A stretch of 10,736 nucleotides of DNA from Candidatus Omnitrophota bacterium (GTDB lineage Bacteria; Ratteibacteria; UBA8468; B48-G9; JAFGKM01), in the NCBI GenBank assembly GCA_023819545.1, contig JAMWCA010000033.1:1-10736 (forward strand), given 5' to 3'. Below are positions 1 through 6,562 of this stretch, piece after piece (the stretch's first letter is position 1; every line of letters starts with the position of its first letter). Position numbers and translations under genes: made by a program. Below the pieces are notes generated by a model. That model saw only the letters and a list, made by a program, of their open reading frames with translations, was not told the origin of the DNA and did no database searches.

Positions 1-1242
1 CCTGAACTTGTTAAAAAGTTGAGGGAGAATGATGTTTTTGGTGCAATTTATGATGAGGAACTTGTTCCAGAGTATTCTCTTCCAGACCCACTTTTATGCC
101 TTGATGGGACTAAAGTTACAGATGTTAAGGGATGGATAGAAAAAAGAAGACCAGAAATACTTGAACTTTTCAGAACTTATATGTATGGAAGACCACCATT
201 AGAAAAATTAGATTGTTTCAGATATGAAATCTTTGATATTGAAAAAAATGCTCTTGGTGGAATTGCAACGCGTAAACAGATAAAAATTTTTTTTACAAAA
301 AAAGAAATCCCTTATTTCAATTTACTGATATATATTCCGAACAATTTTGAAAGCCCTGTCCCGATTTTCACACTTTTACATTTTTATGGAAACCATACTA
401 TAACAGAAGAAAAAGCCATACCAATAAATTTAGAGTGGGATAGAGAAAATGCTTGTCAGTATATGCCAGAAGAAAATACAAGAGGTTCACATTCAAAAAC
501 GATACCAGTAAGAAATATAATTTCAAGAGGTTATGGAGTGGCAACTGCTTACTATGGAGATATTCTACCTGATATAAAAAATTGTTATCAGTATGGTGTG
601 TTTGGTGCCTTTAACCATCTTTTTGGAGAGAAAAGACCGCTTGATGCATGGGGTGCAATTTCAGCATGGGCATTTGGATTGAGTAGGATAATGGACTATT
701 TTGAGACAGACCAAGATATTGATTCAAAAAAAGTTGTAGTTGTTGGTCATAGTCGTCTTGGAAAGACAGCATTGTGGGCTGGTGCACAAGATGAACGTTT
801 TGCAATCGTGATATCAAATAATTCCGGATGTGGTGGTGCTGCTTTAAGTAGGAGAAGATTTGGAGAAACATTAAAAATTATAAATGAGGTTTTTCCACAC
901 TGGTTTTGTGAGAATTTCAAAAAATACAAAGAAAAAGAAGAAGATTTACCATTTGATCAACATATGCTAATTTCTCTGATTGCTCCAAGGCCTGTCTATA
1001 TTGCGAGTGCTGACCAAGATTTATGGGCAGATCCAAAAGGAGAATTTCTTTCTACAAAAAATGCAGAACCAGTATATAAACTTTTTAATCTTGAAGGTCT
1101 GCCCTGTGATGAAATGCCAGATTTAAATAGTCCTGTAATGGGAACAATTGGTTATCATATTAGAGAAGGTAAACATGGTTTAACAGAATATGATTGGAAC
1201 TTTTATATAAATTTTTCTGATAAACACTTTAGAAAGAAATAA
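1..1242 (+). CDS. CE15 glucuronoyl/acetylxylan esterase-like alpha/beta hydrolase (5' partial)
   Basis: A serine esterase of the carbohydrate esterase 15 type (glucuronoyl methylesterase; homologues are often named acetylxylan esterase), which would cleave esters on plant-type polysaccharide. The frame is open to the left window edge (PELVKK precedes the TTG at 19) and no ribosome binding site is visible there, so the true start lies upstream. Numbering from the TTG codon at 19 (407 codons), the N-terminal family signature YDEELVPEYSLPDPL is at 11-25 and EKRRPEILELF at 41-51. The nucleophile elbow GHSRLGKTALW has Ser245, followed by NNSGCGGAALSRRRFGE at 267-283. The catalytic His386 lies in GKHGLTEYDW. 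The canonical acid position after the nucleophile is Asn-Asn rather than Glu-Ser, so the acid is probably an Asp in ADQDLWADP (331-339), as in some bacterial CE15 enzymes. Export cannot be judged because the N-terminus is missing. It ends in TAA, 52 bases before pyrC. The superfamily is secure; the exact substrate is inferred. Confidence 0.85.
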   Translation, partial: PELVKKLRENDVFGAIYDEELVPEYSLPDPLLCLDGTKVTDVKGWIEKRRPEILELFRTYMYGRPPLEKLDCFRYEIFDIEKNALGGIATRKQIKIFFTKKEIPYFNLLIYIPNNFESPVPIFTLLHFYGNHTITEEKAIPINLEWDRENACQYMPEENTRGSHSKTIPVRNIISRGYGVATAYYGDILPDIKNCYQYGVFGAFNHLFGEKRPLDAWGAISAWAFGLSRIMDYFETDQDIDSKKVVVVGHSRLGKTALWAGAQDERFAIVISNNSGCGGAALSRRRFGETLKIINEVFPHWFCENFKKYKEKEEDLPFDQHMLISLIAPRPVYIASADQDLWADPKGEFLSTKNAEPVYKLFNLEGLPCDEMPDLNSPVMGTIGYHIREGKHGLTEYDWNFYINFSDKHFRKK

Positions 1243-1256
1243 AATAAAAAATTGTT

Positions 1257-1284
1257 TTGACAAAGAGCTTAAAAAGTATATAAT
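1257..1284 (+). promoter_or_regulatory. sigma-70-type promoter of pyrC
   Basis: A perfect -35 hexamer TTGACA (1257-1262) and a perfect -10 hexamer TATAAT (1279-1284) are separated by 16 bases, in the 52-base gap between the esterase stop and the pyrC ATG at 1295. Transcription would be expected to begin near 1290-1293, leaving only about 2-5 untranslated bases. No Shine-Dalgarno motif precedes the ATG, which fits a leaderless message. Confidence 0.8.
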
Positions 1285-1294
1285 ATCTTGCTAA

Positions 1295-2575
1295 ATGGGT
1301 ATATTATTAAAAAATGGTTATCTTATAGAACCAAAATCAGGAAAAGAAGGGGAATTTGATATTTTAATTGAAGATGGAGTTGTTAAAGAGATAAAAAAAA
1401 ATATTTTTACCAGAAACTATAAAATAATTGATTGTAAAAATAAAATTGTTTCCCCTGGATTTGTTGATTTACACTGCCATTTAAGAGAACCTGGAAGAGA
1501 AGATGAAGAGACAATTTATACAGGAAGTTTATCTGCAGTAAGTGGTGGATTTACAACAATTTGCTGTATGCCAAACACTGACCCGCCTTTAGATAATAAA
1601 GTAAGTGTAAGATTTGTATATGAAAAAGGAGAAAAAAGTTTATGTGAAGTTTTGCCAATTGGAGCGATTACAAAAGATAGAAAAGGGAAAGAACTTGCAC
1701 CATATTTTGAGATGATAGAAGAAAACACAATTGCTTTTTCAGATGATGGTAATTGTGTTATGGATAGTAATGTTATGAGAAGGGCTTTAGAATATACTCT
1801 TTTGCATAAAAAGCCGATTATATCGCATTCTGAGGACGAAAATCTTGCAAGAAATGGTGTTATGAATGAGGGTTTTACTTCAACAAAAATGGGACTACCT
1901 GGAATTCCAGCAGAAGCAGAAGAAATAATGGTTGAAAGAGATTTAAGGATTGCAAAGTTAACTGGTGGTATTCTGCATATTACTCATTTATCCTGCATGG
2001 GAAGTGTTGAATCAATTAGAAGATTTAAAAAAATTCTTAAAAATATTTCCTGTGATGTTACTGCTCATCATTTAATATTAACAGAAGACGCCATTTCTGG
2101 TTACAATACAAATGCAAAAGTTTCTCCTCCTTTAAGAACAGAAAAAGATAGAATTTCTTTGATTGAGGGTTTAAAAGATGGAACAATTGACTGTATCATA
2201 ACAGATCATGCACCACATAGTTATGAGGAAAAACAATCTGGATTTGAAAATGCACCTTTTGGGATTATTGGATTTGAAACATTTTTGCCATTATGTCTTA
2301 AACTTGTTGATTATGGAATTAAATTGAAAGATATATTATACAAAATCACCTATTCACCTTCAAAGATTTTAAATTTAGAAAGAGGAATAATTGAAAAGGG
2401 GAAAAGGGCTGATATAGTAGTTTTTGATCCTGACATAGAATGGGTTTATAAAGAAGATAAAATTAAAAGTAAAAGTAAAAATACTCCATTTTTAAACTGG
2501 AAATTAAAAGGAAAAGTTTTATTAACTATAAGTAAAGGAAAAATTGTTTATAAGGAAAAAGAATTTATAGATTAA
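1295..2575 (+). CDS. pyrC: Dihydroorotase (class I, PyrC/PyrX type)
   Basis: Cytoplasmic zinc amidohydrolase that interconverts N-carbamoyl-L-aspartate and L-dihydroorotate, the third step of de novo pyrimidine synthesis. At 426 residues it has the usual length of the class I enzymes of Gram-positive and thermophilic bacteria. The metal ligands are all present: His60 and His62 in VDLHCHLREPG, Asp151 in FSDDGN, His178 in SHSEDEN, His231 in HITHLS, and the catalytic Asp304 in TDHAPH. CCMPNTDPPLDN (90-101) is the family substrate-loop signature. The start MGILLKNGYLIEP matches the usual beta-strand opening of amidohydrolases, so ATG 1295 is firm even though it lacks a ribosome binding site. A strong promoter lies immediately upstream and the gene seems to be monocistronic. 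Its last 11 bases overlap the end of the converging oxidoreductase gene. No aspartate carbamoyltransferase or other pyr gene is adjacent. Confidence 0.97.
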   Translation: MGILLKNGYLIEPKSGKEGEFDILIEDGVVKEIKKNIFTRNYKIIDCKNKIVSPGFVDLHCHLREPGREDEETIYTGSLSAVSGGFTTICCMPNTDPPLDNKVSVRFVYEKGEKSLCEVLPIGAITKDRKGKELAPYFEMIEENTIAFSDDGNCVMDSNVMRRALEYTLLHKKPIISHSEDENLARNGVMNEGFTSTKMGLPGIPAEAEEIMVERDLRIAKLTGGILHITHLSCMGSVESIRRFKKILKNISCDVTAHHLILTEDAISGYNTNAKVSPPLRTEKDRISLIEGLKDGTIDCIITDHAPHSYEEKQSGFENAPFGIIGFETFLPLCLKLVDYGIKLKDILYKITYSPSKILNLERGIIEKGKRADIVVFDPDIEWVYKEDKIKSKSKNTPFLNWKLKGKVLLTISKGKIVYKEKEFID

Positions 2576-2592
2576 CCTTTCTTCCTTTTTTT
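2552..2592 (+). terminator. possible intrinsic terminator of pyrC
   Basis: AAGGAAAAAG (2552-2561) can pair with CTTTCTTCCTT (2577-2587) with one bulged C, around a 15-base loop, and a run of seven T ends at 2592. The stem is AT-rich and weak. It covers the pyrC stop codon and lies inside the 3' end of the converging gene. On the - strand no T tract follows, so it should act for pyrC only. Confidence 0.4.
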
Positions 2593-3539
2593 ATTGATTC
2601 AAGTGATTTAAAAACCATTTTTAAACTTTTAAGATTATCCTTACCACTTGTCTCTGGTTCTCTATCTTCAATTATACTTCTATAAAATTCATATAAAGAG
2701 AGATATCTATCCTCTCTTTCAAGGGTAATTGGTTCAATATTTTCTTCCTTCCCTTCTACAACTTTTTTAATACCTTGATTATCCCATATTACAGTTCCTT
2801 TATCTCCATATATTTCCCATATTCCAGGCCATTGAGTATCTTTCCCAACACTTACCCAACTACCTGAATAATTGAAATGTATATCTTTTTCAAAATCAAA
2901 AATTAAAAAAACACATGGATCTCCTTTAAGCCAACTCCAGTGTGGTTTCCAACTTTCCGCATAAACACTTACTGGATCAGTCCCAAGTAAATACCTTGAA
3001 AGGTCAAAATGATGAATAGACATATCAATTAAAAGAGGGAAAGGCATTTCTGCTCTGAAACCACCAAATCTTGGACCTTTTTGAAAATTTAAAATACACC
3101 AACTTATTTTTCCAATCTCTCCTTGTTCAATAATTTTTCTTATGGTTCTTGGAATTCTGTTATATCTATAATTTTGGCTAACCATTATTTTTCTTCCATA
3201 TTTTTCTGCTTGTTCAACTATTTTTTCAGCATTTTTTATTGTATCTGATAATGGTTTTTCTACAAGGACATGTAATCCTTCTTTTAAAGCAATAATAGAT
3301 GTTTCTTTATGGAAGGAAGGCGGAGTAACATTTAAAAGTGCATCTGCTTTTACTTTTTTCAAACAATCTTTTAAAGAAGTATATGTTTTACCTTCAAGAG
3401 AAGGATATTTTTCAACACTCTTTTTTAGAATTTCTTGATTAATATCAACAATAGCAACAACTTCCCATTCTTTTGAAGACATAACTATATCAAGCTAACT
3501 TGAACCAAAACCGCCAACTCCAATCTGTATGATTTTCAT
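2565..3539 (-). CDS. Gfo/Idh/MocA-family oxidoreductase, interrupted by an in-frame amber codon
   Basis: A putative NAD(P)-dependent sugar or polyol dehydrogenase of the Gfo/Idh/MocA family. The start at 3539 is supported by an AGGAGGGAGG ribosome binding site 3-4 bases upstream of spacing range, by an ATGA overlap with the preceding lipoprotein gene, and by the typical Rossmann opening MKIIQIGVGGFGSS. Codon 15 is then TAG (3495-3497), followed in the same frame by LDIVMSSKEW and 300 further sense codons to TAA. In the full frame (324 codons before the stop) the cofactor and catalytic motif EKP has Lys96, and the C-terminal domain carries LIDMSIHHFDLSRYLLG with Asp172, His176/177 and Asp179. 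A product restarted at the ATG at 3482 would be 305 residues long, would lack the first beta strand and glycine loop, and has no ribosome binding site. The gene is therefore a recent nonsense mutant, a readthrough gene, or affected by a sequence error. Substrate unknown. Confidence 0.85.
3495..3497 (-). other. in-frame TAG codon within the oxidoreductase gene
   Basis: The + strand reads CTA at these positions, giving TAG as codon 15 of the frame that starts at 3539. It follows GVGGFGSS, where related enzymes often have Trp. A single G-to-A change from TGG would produce it. Every other stop codon seen in the window is TAA or TGA. Confidence 0.9.
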
Positions 3540-3877
3540 TTTCCTCCCTCCTTTTTTTCTTTTAAAATTCCAAATTTTATTACCTTCCCATTTTTATCAA
3601 AACCAACATAATATTCTTCATATATCCAAACTTCCATCATTCCTGTTTTTGAATAATATATTTTATAATTCTTACCAAGAATTTTTTCAACTTCATTTTT
3701 CTCTATCCCAAGTGGTATTTCTCCTTTAATTATTGACTCTTTCAATTCTGCTTTTATATCAGGATTATTTTTGATAAATTCCTCTCTATATGAAGTATCA
3801 AGGAAAGTTTTTTCCTTTTTATGTATTAAGCAACCTGTAAGAAAGAGCAAAAAAATATAAAAGATAACATTTCTCAT
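3536..3877 (-). CDS. small BamE/SmpA-like lipoprotein
   Basis: A 113-residue predicted lipoprotein. The signal peptide MRNVIFYIFLLFLTGC ends in a classical lipobox LTGC, with Cys16 as the lipidated residue, followed by a charged segment (IHKKEK). The C-terminal half contains LGIEKNEVEKILGKNY (about 56-71), then a WIYEEYYVGFDKNGKVIKFG stretch around 83-102. This is the layout of the BamE/SmpA-OmlA fold, in which a G-x-x-x-x-E-V-x-x-x-L-G helix precedes beta strands. BamE itself assists outer-membrane protein assembly, but many unrelated small lipoproteins share the fold, so no role is assigned. A good ribosome binding site, AAAGGAGG (3882-3889), lies 4 bases before ATG 3877. The TGA stop overlaps the start of the oxidoreductase as ATGA, suggesting translational coupling. 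The lipoprotein call is firm; the BamE-like fold is a suggestion. Confidence 0.8.
   Translation of the reverse strand: MRNVIFYIFLLFLTGCLIHKKEKTFLDTSYREEFIKNNPDIKAELKESIIKGEIPLGIEKNEVEKILGKNYKIYYSKTGMMEVWIYEEYYVGFDKNGKVIKFGILKEKKEGGK
3543..3552 (-). promoter_or_regulatory. strong Shine-Dalgarno of the oxidoreductase gene
   Basis: The - strand reads AGGAGGGAGG just before AAA-ATG at 3539. It lies inside the last codons of the lipoprotein gene (encoding KEGGK). It decides the start of the oxidoreductase in favour of 3539 over the downstream ATG at 3482, and so shows that the amber codon lies inside the native reading frame. Confidence 0.85.
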
Positions 3878-3878
3878 C

Positions 3879-3908
3879 TTGCCTCCTTTTCAATTTTTAT
3901 TTTATCAT
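3879..3908 (+). promoter_or_regulatory. possible promoter of the transglutaminase-like gene
   Basis: TTGCCT (3879-3884) and TATCAT (3903-3908) are 18 bases apart, and transcription from them would begin at or near the ATG at 3915. No Shine-Dalgarno motif precedes that ATG, so a leaderless message is plausible. The -35 element lies on the complement of the ribosome binding site of the divergent lipoprotein gene. A better-looking TATAAT at 3908-3913 would put the start inside the gene. Confidence 0.4.
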
Positions 3909-3914
3909 ATAATT

Positions 3915-4544
3915 ATGGAAAAAGAATATTTATTACCAACAAAAATTTGTGATGTAGATAGTCCTGATATTAAAATGAAGAGTTTTTTTCTGACAAAAAA
4001 TAGTTTTTCTGAAAAACAGAAAGCAATTGATATTTTTAATTTTGTAAGGGATGAAATTAAATACAGGTTTGATTATTCTTATAGAAAAGCATCAGAGACA
4101 TTAAAAAGGGGCTATGGGAACTGTTTTAATAAATCAAATCTACAAATATCACTTTTAAGGAGTTGTGGTATATATTCTGGATATAAAGTTTATCTGATAA
4201 AAAAAGATGTTTTTTTGCCTATTGTTCCAGAAGAAATTTATGAGTTGATTAGTCAACCAACAATTCATGTAAGTTGTGTCGTTTATTTAGAAGGAAGATG
4301 GATAGAAGCAGATGCAACAATAGATTTTGAGTTATATAACCATATATACAGAAATATTGAAAACTGGAAATATGTAGAATGGGATGGAGAAAAAGATATT
4401 TCAATTCATGAAAAATATATAGTTGAAAATCAAGGTATTTATTCAAATATTGACCTTTATCTGTTAAATCCTCCAAAATTTTGGAATGACCAATTACTTG
4501 AAAAGGCAAATAAGTATATAGAAGGACTTCTCAAAAATTCATAA
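3915..4544 (+). CDS. transglutaminase-like (papain-fold) domain protein
   Basis: A 209-residue protein of the transglutaminase-like superfamily, whose bacterial members are mostly cysteine proteases, amidases or related hydrolases. It shows the expected opening (EYLLPTKICDVDSPDIK at 4-20, then AIDIFNFVRDEIKYRFDY at 37-54), the nucleophile in RGYGNCFNKSNLQISLLRS with Cys70, His118 in IHVSCVVYLEGRW, and Asp133 in EADATIDF, giving a complete Cys-His-Asp triad. There is no signal peptide or membrane segment, so it is probably cytoplasmic. The frame is open further upstream from a TTG at 3879, but the extra 12 residues come from the promoter region, whereas homology begins right at ATG 3915, so that start is preferred. 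It is a single gene, divergent from the lipoprotein and overlapping the tail of the converging URO-D-like gene by 6 bases. Its substrate cannot be told from the sequence. Confidence 0.85.
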   Translation: MEKEYLLPTKICDVDSPDIKMKSFFLTKNSFSEKQKAIDIFNFVRDEIKYRFDYSYRKASETLKRGYGNCFNKSNLQISLLRSCGIYSGYKVYLIKKDVFLPIVPEEIYELISQPTIHVSCVVYLEGRWIEADATIDFELYNHIYRNIENWKYVEWDGEKDISIHEKYIVENQGIYSNIDLYLLNPPKFWNDQLLEKANKYIEGLLKNS

Positions 4545-5591
4545 AATTAACTTTTCTTTAAGGTAGTTTATATATTTTTCACACATTTCATCACTTATAT
4601 TGGCAGGGATATGATTTCCAACTGCAAATATTAAACCTTTACATTTTCCCTTTTTTACATAACTTAATGTTTTATCAATATCATTTTTCACTTTTTCAAA
4701 TTTTCCCATTGTCATATCTCTACAATCAACATAACTTCCGATAAGACAAATATCTTCTCCAAAATTTTCTACCATAAAGCCAAAATCATTAACAGGTTCA
4801 AAAATAAGTCCATCTGCTCCAGCTTCAACTATATCTTTTGCAAACATACTAAAATTTCCATCTGAACAGAATAAGATTTTTTTATTATTTTTCTTAAGTT
4901 CTTTCCATAATTCTCCATATCTTGGTATAATTGCTTTTCTATAAAAATCTGGAGAGATAAAAGGACCTGAATACCAAACAAAATCATCATGTTGAATTAT
5001 AACTTCTACATCTGTTTTAGACCATGCTCTCATATAAAAAAGTGTATAGTTAAAAAATCTATCTATTAGTTTTTCAAATTTATTCAAATTACTTGCAGCA
5101 AGCAAAAGCATTTCCCAACCAAATGCCTGAATAAGACCGGAAATTATTGTTTTATAATATCCACCAGTTATAAGTTGTTCTGGAAAAGTTTCAGATAATC
5201 CTTGATATATTTTTTGATATTCAAAAACTTGTTCTTTAAAATCTGGAAATCCATATTCTTTAGCAGGGTCAAATTCCCATACCTCAAAAACATCTTTAAA
5301 TGGACAAACCTTCTTTTCTCTCATATCAGAACCATCTTTTGCATAAATTGCATGTCCCATATCAGTTGCTCTGCCTCTTTCTAACCAGTTTCCAAAAATT
5401 CCGTCGTTTGTGCGCCAAAGAAAATCGTATTCCCATATCTCATAAAATTTTTTTATCCTTTCAGGATGCCCCTCTTTCAAATCTGTAATTTTTGTTATAT
5501 ATTCAATATGGTATTCCATACTATATTCTGTATGTGCTACCCTTTTTTCCATTTTTAAATTTATTGCATCAAGTGCTATTTTTCTACTCAT
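4539..5591 (-). CDS. uroporphyrinogen decarboxylase (URO-D/MtaA) superfamily protein
   Basis: A 350-residue TIM-barrel protein of the URO-D superfamily, which also contains the corrinoid methyltransferases MtaA/CmuA. The motifs seen are HDDFVWYSGPFISPDFYRK (201-219), the ILFCSDGNFSMF strand-loop (239-250), EAGADGLIFEPVND (256-269), GSYVDCRDM (285-293) and a closing GNHIPANIS (325-333). True heme-pathway HemE has a conserved N-terminal substrate-binding segment that I do not see, so a role in heme synthesis is unlikely. Related proteins commonly have a His-x-Asp-Gly or His-x-Cys motif where this one has Cys242-Ser-Asp244-Gly-Asn; Cys242, Cys290 and His327 are possible metal ligands. It is the last gene of the long - strand operon, with an ATGA overlap (start 5591) with the PHP gene. 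No corrinoid-binding protein gene is adjacent. The function is unassigned; methyl transfer or demethylation is one guess. Confidence 0.8.
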   Translation of the reverse strand: MSRKIALDAINLKMEKRVAHTEYSMEYHIEYITKITDLKEGHPERIKKFYEIWEYDFLWRTNDGIFGNWLERGRATDMGHAIYAKDGSDMREKKVCPFKDVFEVWEFDPAKEYGFPDFKEQVFEYQKIYQGLSETFPEQLITGGYYKTIISGLIQAFGWEMLLLAASNLNKFEKLIDRFFNYTLFYMRAWSKTDVEVIIQHDDFVWYSGPFISPDFYRKAIIPRYGELWKELKKNNKKILFCSDGNFSMFAKDIVEAGADGLIFEPVNDFGFMVENFGEDICLIGSYVDCRDMTMGKFEKVKNDIDKTLSYVKKGKCKGLIFAVGNHIPANISDEMCEKYINYLKEKLIL

Positions 5592-6562
5592 TTTATTCCA
5601 AAAGGGTTTAAATATATAAATCCAGTTTTACCATGAATTTCAACTCTTAAATATCCTTTTATATTGTTACTTTTTTTATAGTTTATTTCTTTTCCATAGC
5701 CAACGATATTCCCTTGAGAAATCCATTTAATTTCTTTGTAGTTTTCACAATATATTTTAATTTTTCCTATTTCTTTATTAACAATTATTTTTTTCAGATG
5801 AGGTAAATCTGTCCCCAAAATTGCAGAACACATATAAAATTTCCCTTTTTTTATTGCATCTCTAATTTCTTTTTCTTCAAGTTTTTCAATTAACAAAATA
5901 TTCCAGTTTATAGCAAATTGAGATATATTATGGAAATCATCATTTCCAAATCCCCAGACAGGTCTCTCTGGCATTGTTTTTTTTAAAATTTCATCCCATA
6001 TATCTGTATCTCCATAAACTTTCCCTTTTACTTGAATCCCTGTATTTAATACTTCTATTCCAATAAGATTTTTATATCTTTCAAATAAATTTATGTACCA
6101 GCCAATATCTTTTTTATATCTTCCAGGATGTGCAAAAAATGCCACTCCTTTTTCTTTGTCAATGTATTCTAAAATCTCTTCTTCTTTTAATTTTTCAATA
6201 TTTTCTGGTATTTCAAAGGAAAAAAGTGAAACAATATGATGTTGGTGATTTTTACCAAATTCAACACCAGGTATAAGAAATAGGTTATCTGTTTTTGGAA
6301 ATGTAAGTTTATTATGATCTGTAATTGCGATTGCTGAATAATTTTTTAATTTATAGAGAGAAATTACTTTTTCAAATGGCTCTTTTCCATCACTTTCTGT
6401 TGTATGGGTATGGAAATTTATTTTATATCTTTTAATCTTTCCCCAATCTATCTCTTCATAAGGATTTAAAATTATGGTTTCTTTCTTATTTTCATACTTA
6501 ACAAAACAGGAGGTCTGAATCAATAAAGAAAGAATGAAAATGGAAGATATTATTTTTTTCAT
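5588..6562 (-). CDS. PHP-domain metallohydrolase, CehA/McbA-like, predicted lipoprotein
   Basis: A 324-residue protein with a hydrophobic N-terminal signal (KKIISSIFILSLLIQTSC) ending at Cys19. The residue at -3 is Gln, unusual for a lipobox, so it may be a lipoprotein or merely secreted. The mature part is a PHP metallohydrolase: His51 and His53 with Asp58 in HTHTTESDGK, Asp82 and His83 in AITDHN, Glu101 in PGVEF, His108/109 in NHQHHIVS, His145 in FAHPGR, and Asp208/209 with His211 in GFGNDDFH. These supply the expected three-metal site. The C-terminal beta-rich portion, ending in RVEIHGKTGFIYLNPF, matches the CehA/McbA branch rather than DNA polymerase or HisJ-type PHP proteins. Members hydrolyse phosphoesters or, in CehA, a carbamate; the substrate here is unknown. 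It overlaps argF upstream and the URO-D-like gene downstream, each by ATGA, with no clear ribosome binding site of its own. Confidence 0.83.
   Translation of the reverse strand: MKKIISSIFILSLLIQTSCFVKYENKKETIILNPYEEIDWGKIKRYKINFHTHTTESDGKEPFEKVISLYKLKNYSAIAITDHNKLTFPKTDNLFLIPGVEFGKNHQHHIVSLFSFEIPENIEKLKEEEILEYIDKEKGVAFFAHPGRYKKDIGWYINLFERYKNLIGIEVLNTGIQVKGKVYGDTDIWDEILKKTMPERPVWGFGNDDFHNISQFAINWNILLIEKLEEKEIRDAIKKGKFYMCSAILGTDLPHLKKIIVNKEIGKIKIYCENYKEIKWISQGNIVGYGKEINYKKSNNIKGYLRVEIHGKTGFIYLNPFGIK

Noticed and set aside
19..21. TTG as the start of the esterase
   Set aside because: The frame is open to base 1, there is no ribosome binding site before it, and the window simply begins inside the gene.
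611..929. Open frames of 60-86 codons on the - strand
   Set aside because: They lie wholly opposite the conserved catalytic region of the esterase gene, lack ribosome binding sites and show no recognisable motifs.
1516..1728. A 70-codon - strand frame within pyrC
   Set aside because: It is antisense to the most conserved part of dihydroorotase, with no start signal and no protein family features.
3529..3729. A hydrophobic 66-codon + strand frame
   Set aside because: It is antisense to the lipoprotein gene. Its Phe/Leu-rich composition is what the complement of Lys/Glu-rich AT-biased coding sequence gives.
3908..3913. TATAAT as the -10 box of the transglutaminase-like gene
   Set aside because: It ends one base before the ATG, so transcription would start inside the gene. 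TATCAT just upstream fits the start codon better, though neither is proven.
3879..3914. Upstream TTG start of the transglutaminase-like gene
   Set aside because: The added residues MPPFQFLFYHII come from the promoter and from the complement of the neighbouring ribosome binding site. Family similarity begins at ATG 3915.
4249..4509. An 86-codon - strand frame
   Set aside because: It is antisense to the transglutaminase-like gene and has no motif or ribosome binding site.
4539..5591. HemE of heme biosynthesis
   Set aside because: The N-terminal HemE substrate-binding signature is not visible and there are no other heme genes nearby. It fits the broader URO-D/MtaA superfamily.
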